Below are positions 10,865-20,499 of a DNA stretch of 64,000 nucleotides, piece after piece. The notes beneath the pieces were generated by a model that searched no databases, was not told where the DNA came from, and saw only the letters and a list, made by a program, of their open reading frames with translations. The translations under genes and the position numbers were made by a program. Source of the DNA: Mixophyes australis (Eukaryota > Chordata > Amphibia > Anura > Limnodynastidae); contig JAVHZZ010000001.1 of NCBI GenBank assembly GCA_036250195.1, positions 391,852,783 to 391,916,782 of the forward strand, written 5' to 3'. Within the stretch, counting starts at the first letter, position 1. Each line of letters starts with the position of its first letter.

Positions 10865-11690
10865 AAGTATATTGGTTAATATTGTTCTGCCGTGCGATTG
10901 CGATCCGTACGCCACGTAACGCGTGGCATGGTGCGATCGCACGGTAAAATGCGCACGCACGCACTATAACATTTAGTTTCACATATATATTTATAGATTA
11001 CATTCCAAAGTGATTTATGAGCAGACAGTATTTGGTTTATTATTAGTTTATATATTATGATTATGATTTAGTGTTATTTAAGGTTCAGGTTATAGGAAAT
11101 GTGTCATGTCTGATATCATACTAATCCCCTATTCATCAGCAGCTGTCCGGTTCCATCGTCGAAGAGATCGCATATTGCATACTCTAGTTATTGATGTTAG
11201 GGAATAAATAGCCAGATTGATATCAGAATGTGAAATGGTAATGAACTCACTGTAACTGGAGCACATCCCCTGGAGAGACGACCCCCACCTTTGGATTCCT
11301 TAGTCTGAACTAGCCTATGACCTGATTACCCTGGACCCGCCCGAGGTCTGGACCTATGGAAGCAAGCCACGTCATTTGCATTGTTCTCTGCAACACTGAC
11401 TGTATATATAATCATAGCTGCACCCCCACCAGCCTCAGTCATGTTCTGACCACAGTATTCTAAGCAGATATACTGTCCACTGGGACCCGTGGAAGCGCAG
11501 CGAAGCAAATGCAAAGCGCAGCGGTATGTATGTATCTTTTGGTATTGGCTGTACTGTACTGTATTATATTACAATCATGTATTGAATTGTTAACTTTTTA
11601 CATCTGCTAAAATAAATCACTTTGTGCGTTAGAAACACAATACAATCGCTTGGGCAATGCTTATTTGAAAACGATAGAATTACTTTAATA
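10865..11690 (+). mobile_element. LTR-like dispersed repeat, copy 1
   Basis: Shares its full length with 29484-30288, from AGTATATTGGTT to ACTTTAATA. It has the order expected of a plus-sense LTR: a CG-rich palindrome (about 10892-10946, arms CCGTGCGAT and GCCACG), a TATA box (TATATATAA near 11402), then AATAAA (11611-11616) about 75 bp before the end. It encodes no protein. The ends are not TG...CA and I find no clear duplication, so 'solo LTR' is an inference from internal signals; another non-coding retroelement remains possible. Confidence 0.5.
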
Positions 11691-11979
11691 AAACTATGGA
11701 GGTGAAATTTTACACAGGTGCAAAGTACAAAGCATTCTCCTATTTACTACTTTACCAAACTGATCCACAAATAATTATTGATCAATGCAACATAGTAAGT
11801 CTTCTAGTCTATGGGGTCAGGTCATCAAGACACTTGGTACAGTAGACCTGGATTTCATCTGTGGATACCTACAATTCCATGTAATTGGTCACTCAGTCAA
11901 GACACCTCTCAGACTGCCTGACAGCATCAAATTGTGACTGGTAAAACTTGGGGCAGATATCACTCCACACAGTCAGTGC

Positions 11980-12606
11980 CCCTTGAGTTTAAAGTGTTCC
12001 AAAGTGTGTTTGATGGTGAAATGATAGGGAAATGTCCAGTTATCTATCACATGCAGCTCAATGACTCAGTTCATCCCACAGTGTGTGCACCAAGATGTAT
12101 ACCACTGTATATGAAGGACAAAGTAATTGCAGAACTGCACAGAATGGCCAATGGGTCTCTGCAGCGGTGGCAGCAACAATTAAACAGCGCAAGTCAAAAT
12201 CTACATAGACCTAGTCCACCTCAACAAGGCCCTCCTTAGACCCCATCATCCTATGAAAACCATGGAGCAGGTCATTGCTGACATAATGCATTAGCCATCT
12301 TACTTAACCCTTTGCATCTAAGATAGTGAATACTTTGTTTCACTCGATGATGGGTTGTCTAAGCTCACAACCTTCATAATTCCAATAGAAAGCTTGGCAT
12401 TTATCCATATGTCTTATAGAATATCAACAGGCAATGAGGTATTTCAAAGATGTAATGAGCAGCTCTTCTCTGGCCAGCCATGTGAAATAGTTGTTGATGA
12501 TGTCCTGATATGGGGCCAATTAATGCAGGAGCACAATGAGTACCTCCGTCACATCCTCGAGAGGATACATGACCTTAACCTGAAGTTACATCTGGGATTA
12601 GGATGA
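11980..12606 (+). pseudogene. Ty3/gypsy reverse-transcriptase remnant
   Basis: Scattered frames carry consecutive pieces of a gypsy pol: a segment ending KDKVIAELHRM (to about 12145), DLVHLNKALLRPHHPMKTME (about 12200-12270), SKLTTF (from 12358), EVFQRC and the catalytic-core motif VVDDVLIWG (about 12490), and finally the segment with HILERIHDLNLKLHL. The pieces lie in more than one frame with deletions between them (the palm region around the first Asp is damaged), so no enzyme is made. It is a different and older gypsy lineage than the chromovirus at 56.4-64 kb. Its right edge abuts an L2 fragment. Confidence 0.75.
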
Positions 12607-13340
12607 GCACTGGGATCTACCAGTTTGTGAGGGTATGGGATCAAGAGGACAGGTGGTAGAGTAGGAAGATAGGAAAAGAGTAGACTTCCATCTTAATTTG
12701 TGTGATCAAATGAAGAGAGGCTGTCAGAGTTGGCGGGGAAGGAATTGAGCTAGTATTTGTCAGAGAAGATTATATAATTTCAAGTTGAATCTTATCTATC
12801 TTGTCCTTGAATTAGGAAGCAAGATCTTGGCCACTGATAGTAGTCAGATGATTTGGGGTGGGAGGTTTGAGAAGAGCTTTAAATGTGTTAAAAAGACGTT
12901 TAGAGTTAGAAGCCTGGGCATAGATGAAAGAATGGAAGTATGTATGCTTAGCAGTGTCCAGAGCATTTCGATAGAAGTGGTAGCAGTATATGCGAGGAAA
13001 TCATTTGAGGTACAATATTTACGCCAGTGATGTTCTGCTTTAAAAGGATGTTTCTGAAGATTTCATGTTACTTTAGTGGGCCATGGTTGACATCGAAGTC
13101 GACAAGGAGTATGAAGAGTTAAGATTTCTGCAGGTATGCGGAGGCTTGGTAGAGTCTGGCTGCAGAGAGACTAAAGTACTGGGGTAGAGAGTGTAACTGG
13201 AAGGGTGATAATTTAGAGTGCTGTGTGCTGCTCACTGTGTGTGTTTACCAGTACCCACAAGACCTTGTGAGAGTGGCCAGTGTGTGATGTTATCAGTTAG
13301 TAACAAAAAGACTTCTGGAAAGATCAAGCTACAGGAAAGC
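12607..13340 (-). mobile_element. L2-type LINE fragment, minus strand
   Basis: Reverse complement of the LINE text at 32148-32800: both contain the segment read on this strand as GGTATGGGATCAAGAGGACA and the one ending in AAATGTGTTAAAAAG. It covers the region upstream of the RT core. Reading frames are broken. The 5' limit (right side) is approximate. Confidence 0.65.
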
Positions 13341-13414
13341 TGAATTGAGCACAATGACTGGCGGGACTGTCCTGTGGTTACTACACATTTCTACAATACC
13401 CATCAATACTTTCC

Positions 13415-13600
13415 TCACTACAACTACAATTGTTATTCCACTAATTTATGTGTTATGTGTTCCCAACACCTCTTATATTATAAGCTCATTTGGACAGGGC
13501 CATCTTTACCTTCTGTTTTATATAATAATAAATCATTTGTTTGTGCCCTTAATGTATAGCACTGTCCAATATGTTATTGCTTTATAAGTAAAAAGATAAT
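13415..13600 (+). repeat. L2-like 3' tail
   Basis: Degenerate version of the tail that frog L2/CR1-type LINEs carry: 'ATAAGCTCATTTGGACAGGG', a run of pyrimidines, then the 'GTATAGCACTGTCCAATATG' segment and TTTATAAG. It is detached from any coding part. Confidence 0.5.
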
Positions 13601-14050
13601 AATTCCTTCCCTCCATCTTATTAGTTACCATTCCCTGGATTCCATTTATTTCCAAGATGTAGTTTGTTGATGTGCAAATCAGCGAAAAAGAGAATTCAAA
13701 AGTGGATGAAATCCATATCAATACTTTATGTCATAGGTGACATCTGTGACTCCCTTTTGAACAGGTTATAGAACACATTTAATCAAGTGCTATAAATTAT
13801 TGGGAAACATTCTGTAAACTCTTGAATTGACATTGGCATGTGGTGAGAATACTATGTGTGTATTTTCTGCATATTTTTTTCCAGGTTGGCACAGACTATA
13901 GATATGACCTGCAGATATCCTAAATAAGTAATTGCAAACATGGGTTAAGAGTGGATCCCAAAAAGAAAAGAATTCTGAACATTCAGGTTTCATAACTGAT
14001 AATATTAACTGATCTGCCTTCATTAGCAGTTTAAGCATTATTACATAATA
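13601..14050. other. Unrecognised sequence
   Basis: No gene or repeat family recognised; chance open frames only. Confidence 0.35.
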
Positions 14051-14418
14051 CATGACTCCCAACTGTCCCGATTTAGGTAGGGCAGTGCCAATCTGAGGTG
14101 ACTGCCCTGCTGATCCACCAGTTGGTAACTTTATCCTGACTGCCGGGACTTGCTCACAATGGTGAACGGATACCGCACTAACCTGCCACTGTCGCATGCT
14201 GCAACTACTACAATATTTAGGAGAGGAGGGATGGGGCAGTCTAGCACTTTGGAAGCACTGCATACACCCCTAGAGGACATGGTACACCGCTCAAAGCACA
14301 TCTATGTCCTCATTATGATATTGCCACACCCCAACAAGATATGACTACATTCATTTTTGTATGTGCCTCCATGCATGCTTTGTCCCGCTTTATACCAGGA
14401 CCAATTTTGGCAGGTATG
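14051..14418. mobile_element. Degenerate MITE of the CATACyTCCCAACTG family
   Basis: The left end reads CATGACTCCCAACTGTCCCG and the right end ...TTTTGGCAGGTATG, whose complement is CATACCTGCCAAAA. Related fragments lie at 21110 and 23929. No clear duplication is visible, so the borders are approximate. Confidence 0.45.
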
Positions 14419-15069
14419 CATCATTATAGGCAATGACTATAGGCTACATAAGTGAGTTAAGGCTTTATGTGAGATGTTAAATTATTAATTTTAGGTGTAT
14501 AACCTCTCTAAGTCACCACAGAGGATGTTAAAAGTTGTTATATTATCCCACTATACTTAAATCTTATTTTAAATATTTTGCAGAATCAGGTGCATTTTTG
14601 CAGCTATCCTTCATTCACAATGGAATTCTGTGATCTGCCCAATTCCTCTCATTAAAGAAACAAAATTTGACTTCCCTTCAGTTGCCCCTCACTGATGCAC
14701 TAACCAATTCTCTTCCTGAAAAAAAATAGCACTTGACCACAAAAGAAAAAAAACGCTATTTGCAATGTGCCTCCATATTTTTATGTTTGTAAATGAACTT
14801 TACTCTTCTTCAGGATACCCAATTTGAATTGTAAATGGCTGTTTAATGTTTCTGCATAATATGTATGCTTTGGCCAGCTAATGAACTGTCCACAGGCAAA
14901 TGATCGCTGAAATTTAACAAGAGAAAGTTATGTACTGAAGCGCATAATTGGTATTGTAGACATTTATATTACATTAATGAGAGCCCTGAAAATGGAATAT
15001 GTTTGTTAAATAAAAGATTTCCTTTGAACTGTACTTGGTGTTGTTTTATTTAGATAGTGTTTCCCCTCA
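14419..15069. other. Unrecognised AT-rich sequence
   Basis: Nothing recognised. It ends at the left duplication of the next MITE. Confidence 0.35.
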
Positions 15070-15077
15070 AATAAATG

Positions 15078-15392
15078 CATACTTACCTACTTTCTTCAGC
15101 TCTCTTCCGGGAGCCAGCCAGTGGAGGGGGGCGTGAGGGGGCGGGGCGGCCAAAATCGCGTCATTTCGGCCCCGCCCCCTGTGACGTCATGGCGCAAATT
15201 GCGTCATTTGACAGCGGGGGGCGGGGCTAAACGCCGCGATTCATCGGGAATCGCGGCGTTTGGGATCTAATTCTGCCCACTTCACTAGGAAGTGGGCAGA
15301 ATTCGGGAGATTGCCACACTCGCCCGGGAGTCCGGGAGACTCTCGCAAAATGCGGGAGTCTCCCGGACATTCCGGGAGAGTTGGCAAGTATG
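15078..15392. mobile_element. GC-rich MITE with serial hairpins, hAT-like
   Basis: Flanked by a perfect 8-bp duplication AATAAATG (15070-15077, 15393-15400). Ends are CATACTTACC and, complemented, CATACTTGCCAAC. The interior contains two near-perfect hairpins in a row: 15229-15261 (arm AAACGCCGCGATTC) and 15270-15303 (arm ATTCTGCCCACTTC), followed by inverted CGGGAGTC/GACTCCCG blocks. A diverged relative interrupts the LTR at 40332-40625. Non-coding. Confidence 0.8.
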
Positions 15393-15400
15393 AATAAATG

Positions 15401-16054
15401 TTAGGGCTTTTGTAAGGCTAGAGTAATTTATAAAGGAATAAGTCCGTACTACAAGGTAAAATTCAGAAATTCCCAAATAGGGTGTCAGTAGAATGATTTC
15501 GGCCTGCGCAGCTTACAGTATAAAAGAAACCCAGAGAAAAAAATAGAAGAGATCATTTAAAAACAGCTGAAAGTCGCAGAGCAAAAGCAGCTTTGAACCT
15601 GCTGCTAACCTATTTGCCCCAGACTTCCACAGAGGTGCATGTGTTTATGAAGCAAAGGAAGTGTTTGCAGAGGAGCAGAATAGTTTGGAGGAGAGAGAGT
15701 GTTTCATAGGGCAGCTCGGAGTAGGTGCACGGATGTGTGTTGTTTTATTGCACAATGCAAAAATGAAATGTACCTCTACGGGGCGAAACTGAAATAAGTT
15801 AAGCTGTCACTTTTCTCAATGGGCAAGAATCTATAACTTGCTCATAGTGAGGAGCCTCTCAAGGGTGCAGGGTTGTTAAGAGCAGTGGTAGCTAACTGTG
15901 GGGATCCAGCGGTGAGAAACCCAGGTTGGTAATGTTATGGCACAATATTCTTTATGGAGGGTTCATGAAGTCATATGGAGGGTACATGAGGCTATAAGGT
16001 GGGTGCTTGAGAATATATATGGGGGGGGCACATGAGATTATACACCGAAATATA
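15401..16054. other. Unrecognised sequence
   Basis: No gene or repeat family recognised. It contains a GGGTACATGAGGCTATA-like doublet around 15960-16035 that may be a tiny local duplication. Confidence 0.35.
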
Positions 16055-16845
16055 TATCCATCAGCCACAACATTAAAACCACCTGGCTAATATTGTGTAT
16101 GTCCACCTTGTGCCGTCAAAACAACTCTGACCCGTCCAGGCATGGACTCCACAAGACCTCTAAAGGTGTCCTGTGTTATCTGGCTCCAAGACATTAGAAG
16201 CAGATCCTTTAAATCCTGTATGTTGCAGGGTGGGGCCTCCACGGCTCTGACTTTATTTTCCAGCACATCGAACAGATGCTTGAACGGATTGAGATCTGGG
16301 GAATATGGAGGCCAAGTCAACACCTTGAACTCTTTGTCATGTTCCTCAAACCATTCCTGAACAATTGTTGCAGTGTGACAGTGCGCATTATCCTGCTGAG
16401 AGAGGCCAGTGCCATCAGGGACTACCTTTGTCATGAAGTAGTATACTTGGCCTGCAACATTGTTTAGGTAGATGGTACGTATCAAAGTAACATCCACATG
16501 AATGCCAGAACCCACGGTTTTCCAACAGAATATTGCCCAGAGCATCATACTACCTCCTCTGATTTGCCTTCTTCCCATAGTGCATCCTGGTGCCTTCTCT
16601 TCCCCAAGTAAATGACAAACATGGACCCGGCTGTCCACATGATGTAAATGAAAACATGACTCGTCAGACCAGGCTACCATTTTCCATTGCTCCATGGTCC
16701 AGTTGTGGTGCTCACATGCTATTGTAGGCACTTTTGGCAGTGGACAAGGCTCAGTCTGTGCACTCCAAGCGGTCTGCGGCTACGCAGCCCCATTCGCAGC
16801 AAGCTGTGATGCTCTGAGTGTTCTGACACCTTTCTGTCATTTAAA
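16055..16845 (-). mobile_element. 5'-truncated Tc1/mariner-type transposon
   Basis: The left border carries the terminal sequence CATCAGCCACAACATTAAAA followed by the 3' part of a transposase on the minus strand. The other terminal repeat and the N-terminal coding part are missing; the copy stops at the foldback repeat that begins at 16846. The terminal sequence belongs to a Tc1-like family widespread in fish and frogs (from memory). Confidence 0.8.
16087..16731 (-). pseudogene. Tc1-like transposase, C-terminal catalytic part (inactive)
   Basis: About 214 codons read through without a stop. The RNase H-like catalytic core is clear: WSDES with the first Asp (about residue 23), QQDNAHCH with the second Asp, then WPPYSPDLNP. 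In Tc1 transposases the last motif is followed by the third catalytic acid; here the position holds Lys (NPFKHLFDVLE), 36 residues after the second Asp, so the DDE triad is broken. The paired helix-turn-helix DNA-binding region that should precede this part is absent. An open frame with a lost catalytic residue suggests a fairly young but dead copy. Confidence 0.8.
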
Positions 16846-17203
16846 GAAGTGGAAGTTGCTCAAATCAATTTATAGGCTATAGCAGGTGCATGAGAGGGTG
16901 GGGTTATCCTAAAAGGAACAAACACACAGAGAAATCCCCCAGCACACTGCTATAGCCAGCAACATATCTGCCATTTCTGCTGTAGATAAAAATGCAAAAG
17001 TCTTAGTTGCACACATTTGCAAACGTATGTTAATGTGTGCAACTAAGACTTTTGCATTTTTATCTACAGTAGAAATGGCAGATATGTTGCTGGCTATAGC
17101 AGTGTGCTTGGGGATTTTTCTGTGTGTTTGTTCATTTTAGGATAACCCCACCCTCTCATGAACCTGCTATAGCCTATAAATTGATTTGAGCAACTTCCAC
17201 TTC
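16846..17203. repeat. Large near-perfect inverted repeat (foldback), arms 172 bp
   Basis: Left arm 16846-17017 and right arm 17032-17203 are reverse complements with about five mismatches (about 97%), separated by a 14-bp loop. The outer ends begin GAAGTGGAAGTTGCTCAAATC; the inner ends are TTGCACACATT/AATGTGTGCAA. A transcript through it would form a long hairpin. The right arm continues as family sequence to about 17425, and the same family is seen at 1141-1546. Confidence 0.85.
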
Positions 17204-17425
17204 TCTATTTGTCTGAGAGGCATGTTGGTGTCAGTAGCTGAGGGAGAGTGCTGACATTGGATTGCTATTTGGAGGCTTCTGGGGTACCTCTTTGGTAAGT
17301 TAGCTCTCAATTTAAAAACACATATGTATGGCCCAAATATATGGGACTCTCATTGTTTAGAGTTAGGATCACCCTGTTAGCAAAAGCGCCGTGGAGTGGC
17401 AGGTGGCTTTAACATACTGTAAGGG
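17204..17425 (+). repeat. Single-copy continuation of the foldback family
   Basis: Sequence from TCTCTATTTGTCTGAGAGG to about CTTTAACATAC is the reverse complement of 1141-1380 with moderate divergence. It is non-coding. Confidence 0.7.
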
Positions 17426-17545
17426 AATTGACTCACGCTTTCTAACAAGCACCCACTTTACTTTCCTTTGCCTCAGTGAATATATGTTATACACAGCTGT
17501 GAAGACTGTGCCTCCGGGTTATCGTTCAAAAATCACCTAAGTAAA

Positions 17546-18850
17546 TTGTTGCAATCAAACTGTGGTTTACTTGATCATTCTCTTCTTCTCACCACTCTTC
17601 ACTCCATAGGTCTTCGTGAAACAGCACTCTCCTGGTTTGCCTCCTACCTCTCTGGACGTTCTTTTAGTGTTTCTGGCTCTTCCTACCCCCTCTTACCCTT
17701 TCTATTGGAGTCCCACAAAGCTCTGTCCTTGGCCATCTCCTCTTCTCTCTCTACACCACCTCTCTTAGTAAACTCATTCAATCATTTTGCCTCCAATACC
17801 ACCTCTATGCTGATGATACGCAAATATATCTTTCCTATCTCTCCTGACCTCTCTCCCGCTGTCCTAACCCAGGTATCTCACTGTCTCTCTGCTGTAACTA
17901 CCTGGATGTCATAGCGCTGCCTGAAACTCAATATCTCCAAATCCGAGCTTATCATTTTTCCTCCTGCCAATCTTGCTATCCCTCCCAATATCTCCCTCTT
18001 GGGTGACAACATCACTCTTTCTCCTGTCACCCAAGGCCTTGGAGTCACCCTTGATTCAGCCCTCAGTTTTACCCCTCATATCCAGTCCCTCACCAAATCC
18101 TGCCACTTCTGCCTCCGTAACATTACGAAAATCTGTCCCTTCCTCTCTCAGGAAGCAACCAAATTCCTTGTCCAATCACTCATAATTTCTCGTCTCGACT
18201 ATTGCAACCTCCTTCTCACTGGTCTTCCTCGCTCTCGCACTTCTGACCTTTAATTCATACAAAATGCTGCAGCTAGGCTCATCTTCCTCTCCCACCGCAC
18301 CTCTTCCGCTTCTCCTCTGCTTAAATCACTTATATATCCATTTCAGAATTCAGTTCAAGCTCCTTACCCTCACTTACAAAGCCCTTACCAACAATTCTCC
18401 CCCTTACGTCTCTGACCTTGTCTCGAGGTACATACCTACCTGGCCACTCGGCTCCGCCTCTGATCTCCGCCTCAATTCACCACTCATTACCTCCTCCCAT
18501 GCTCGCTTCCAAGACTTCTGCCGTGCTGCCCCTAATCTTTGGAGCTCTCTACCCCGCATGACTTGACTCTCCCCCAACCTTCAGTCCTTCAAATGCTCAC
18601 TCAAAACTCACCTTTTCAAGCTCTCCTATCCTACCAACGACTAACCATTATATCCAACACCTCTTCTTCCTCGTCTGCCATCTAAATTTTTTCTCCCAGT
18701 TGGTCCTACTGTCTCTCACCAACCCTCCCTTTAGAATGTAAGTCCTCGCGGGCAGGGTCCTCTCTACCTATTGTCCTACATCTGTCTCCTGTCCCTCGTA
18801 CGTCCTTCACATCTTTTGCTGCACTCTGTGTGAGACCTCATAGCATTACT
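17546..18850 (+). pseudogene. L2-type LINE reverse transcriptase, 3' half and tail
   Basis: The plus strand encodes successive RT pieces: [15 protein letters not shown] and [18 protein letters not shown], then, after a frameshift, the palm motif YADD (17806-17817, within LYADDTQIY), GLGVTLDSALSF, LIISRLDYCN and the thumb-like NNSPPYVSDLVSRY. At least three frames are used and stops occur, so it is dead. The 3' part ends in the L2-type tail (GAATGTAAGTCCTCGCGGGC, about 18735). The 5' part, including the endonuclease domain, is missing, as usual for 5'-truncated LINE copies. The clade call (L2/CR1 group) rests on motif memory. Confidence 0.8.
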
Positions 18851-18879
18851 CACACTCATCTGTGCTGCTGATATGTATT

Positions 18880-19729
18880 TGTCACGGCAATAGGGTTTCT
18901 GGGATCCGTCTCGGGATCCTTGGGGCTAGCTGTGGCAGGGATGTAGTGGAAACTGGGAGGCTGGATGTGTGTCTTGCTCATAGGGGTACCTCTATAACTG
19001 TATACCAGGCGTTAGGAGAAGAAATGTTGGACTGGACTCCATACTGGAATAAACGACTGGAATCTGGACCTGATGGACTGGAACCTGGATGTGGAAACAG
19101 GGAGGATCTGACCCCACAACCAGAGACTCAGTACCGCCAAGAACTCAGAAACTCAGAGGAATATAATACCATAAATGGGACTGGGAAGAGTCAGAACTCA
19201 GGCAGAGACTATATAGGGGGTGGCAACCTCCTGAACAGAATAAACCTGAAGCTGGCCCTGGACAACTCAGAACCTGAGGTAGTCCTGGAACTGTATACAG
19301 CAGACAGAATGAAGCAGCAAACAAACAGCAACTGTGGTAGTCTGTAACCAGGAACTAGGAAAGTGTTGCACTTGCAATTTGTTGAGTGTATTAGGAGACT
19401 CATAAGGCTAGATTTACTAAGCTGCGGGTTTGAAATAGTGGGGATGTTGCCTATAGCAACCAATCAGATTCTAGCTGTCATTTTGTAGAAGGTACTAAAT
19501 AAATGAAAGCTAGAATCTGATTGGTTGCTATAGGCAACATCCCCACTTTTTCAAACCCGCAGCTTAGTAAATCTAGCCCTTAGTCTGCAGAAGAAGCTAA
19601 TTGGTGGATGAGATTAGGTGTTCAGACTCAGCAGGATGTTTAGCAAATGTCTCACCCAAGATGGCAGCTTCCAGTACAGCAGATAGAAGTCACGCTTTGT
19701 ACCAGGATTTAGAATGCTGCATTCTGACA
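18880..19729 (-). mobile_element. Possible gypsy-type solo LTR, minus-strand sense
   Basis: On the minus strand it begins TGTCAGAATGCAG and ends GCCGTGACA, with a TATA box CTATATAG (19209-19216) in between, as in gypsy LTRs. It is split by the palindromic MITE at 19405-19580. I find no matching duplication at the edges, so the right-hand border is uncertain. Confidence 0.4.
19405..19580. repeat. Palindromic MITE, copy B
   Basis: Same family as 2443-2616. Ends AAGGCTAGATTTACTAAG and its complement; arms contain the conserved ATCTGATTGGTTGCTATAGG and complement. Both arms are complete. Confidence 0.85.
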
Positions 19730-19934
19730 GGAGGGAGATGCATGGTGATATGATACTACCGAGTGGCATAAAGAGGACTAAGACCCCGATTCATGATACG
19801 CAGTTTCAAGTCACCACACAAGATACTGTCACAGATTTCAAAAACACAGTTTATATAACACTGAATATTCATACAGTCATGTAGCTAATGGGGGAGTGTA
19901 TTAGGGATGTAACTTGCTGGTGATTAGTGGTAAT

Positions 19935-20494
19935 TGTCAGGATCTGTCTGCGTTTCTACTGCAACTGCCTCTGCATGCTGCTCCTCTTGGCAGCTCCTCT
20001 TTTTAGACTTTTCTGGACTTGTTACTTTGACTGTATCCTGCAGTACCTCTAATCCACCAGAGGTGCTGTTATTGTGCTATTGTGTCTTGTTCCACCTCTT
20101 TACCAGGGGTTAACCTGCTGCACTACCTAATAATCTGCACCTGTTGTCTCCTTTTTTATACCTGCCTCCCCAGTTACCTTTGCTGGTCATTGTTGTTTAT
20201 GTTGCTGTGCCTGACTTTGTTGTGCTCTTGTTTCTCCTGTTCCCTGGGACTTCTACAAGCTGCCTGCCAATTTATCTTTACCTGGTTCTCTCTACAGCCT
20301 GTTTTCCTGCACCAGCCGTATTACTTGTTAATTGCTTTCAGCCTCTCCCAGCAATCCTTGTTTAGTTTTTGCAATACTCTGTTTGTACCATTCTGCATTA
20401 TCTGGATCATATCTGTTCAATAAATATTGTGTGCTTTCACCATATTCCGGACTCCATAGCTGTTATTTCCACCTTTCAGCATTGAAGTGTGACA
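19935..20494 (+). mobile_element. Solo LTR (560 bp)
   Basis: Starts TGTCAGGATC and ends AGTGTGACA. It is flanked by a perfect 5-bp duplication GTAAT (19930-19934, 20495-20499). It contains a TATA-like TTTTTTATACC (about 20152) and AATAAA (about 20420), all in plus sense. No internal region remains, so it arose by recombination between two LTRs of a gypsy-type element. Confidence 0.85.
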
Positions 20495-20499
20495 GTAAT

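Noticed and set aside
18862..19347. 161-codon plus-strand open frame
   Set aside because: Lies in a probable minus-sense LTR, with no motif; the TATA box of the LTR sits inside it.
18880..19960. Target-site duplication for the possible LTR at 18880-19729
   Set aside because: The 5 bases left of the LTR (GTATT) do not recur next to any plausible right end, so no duplication is claimed.
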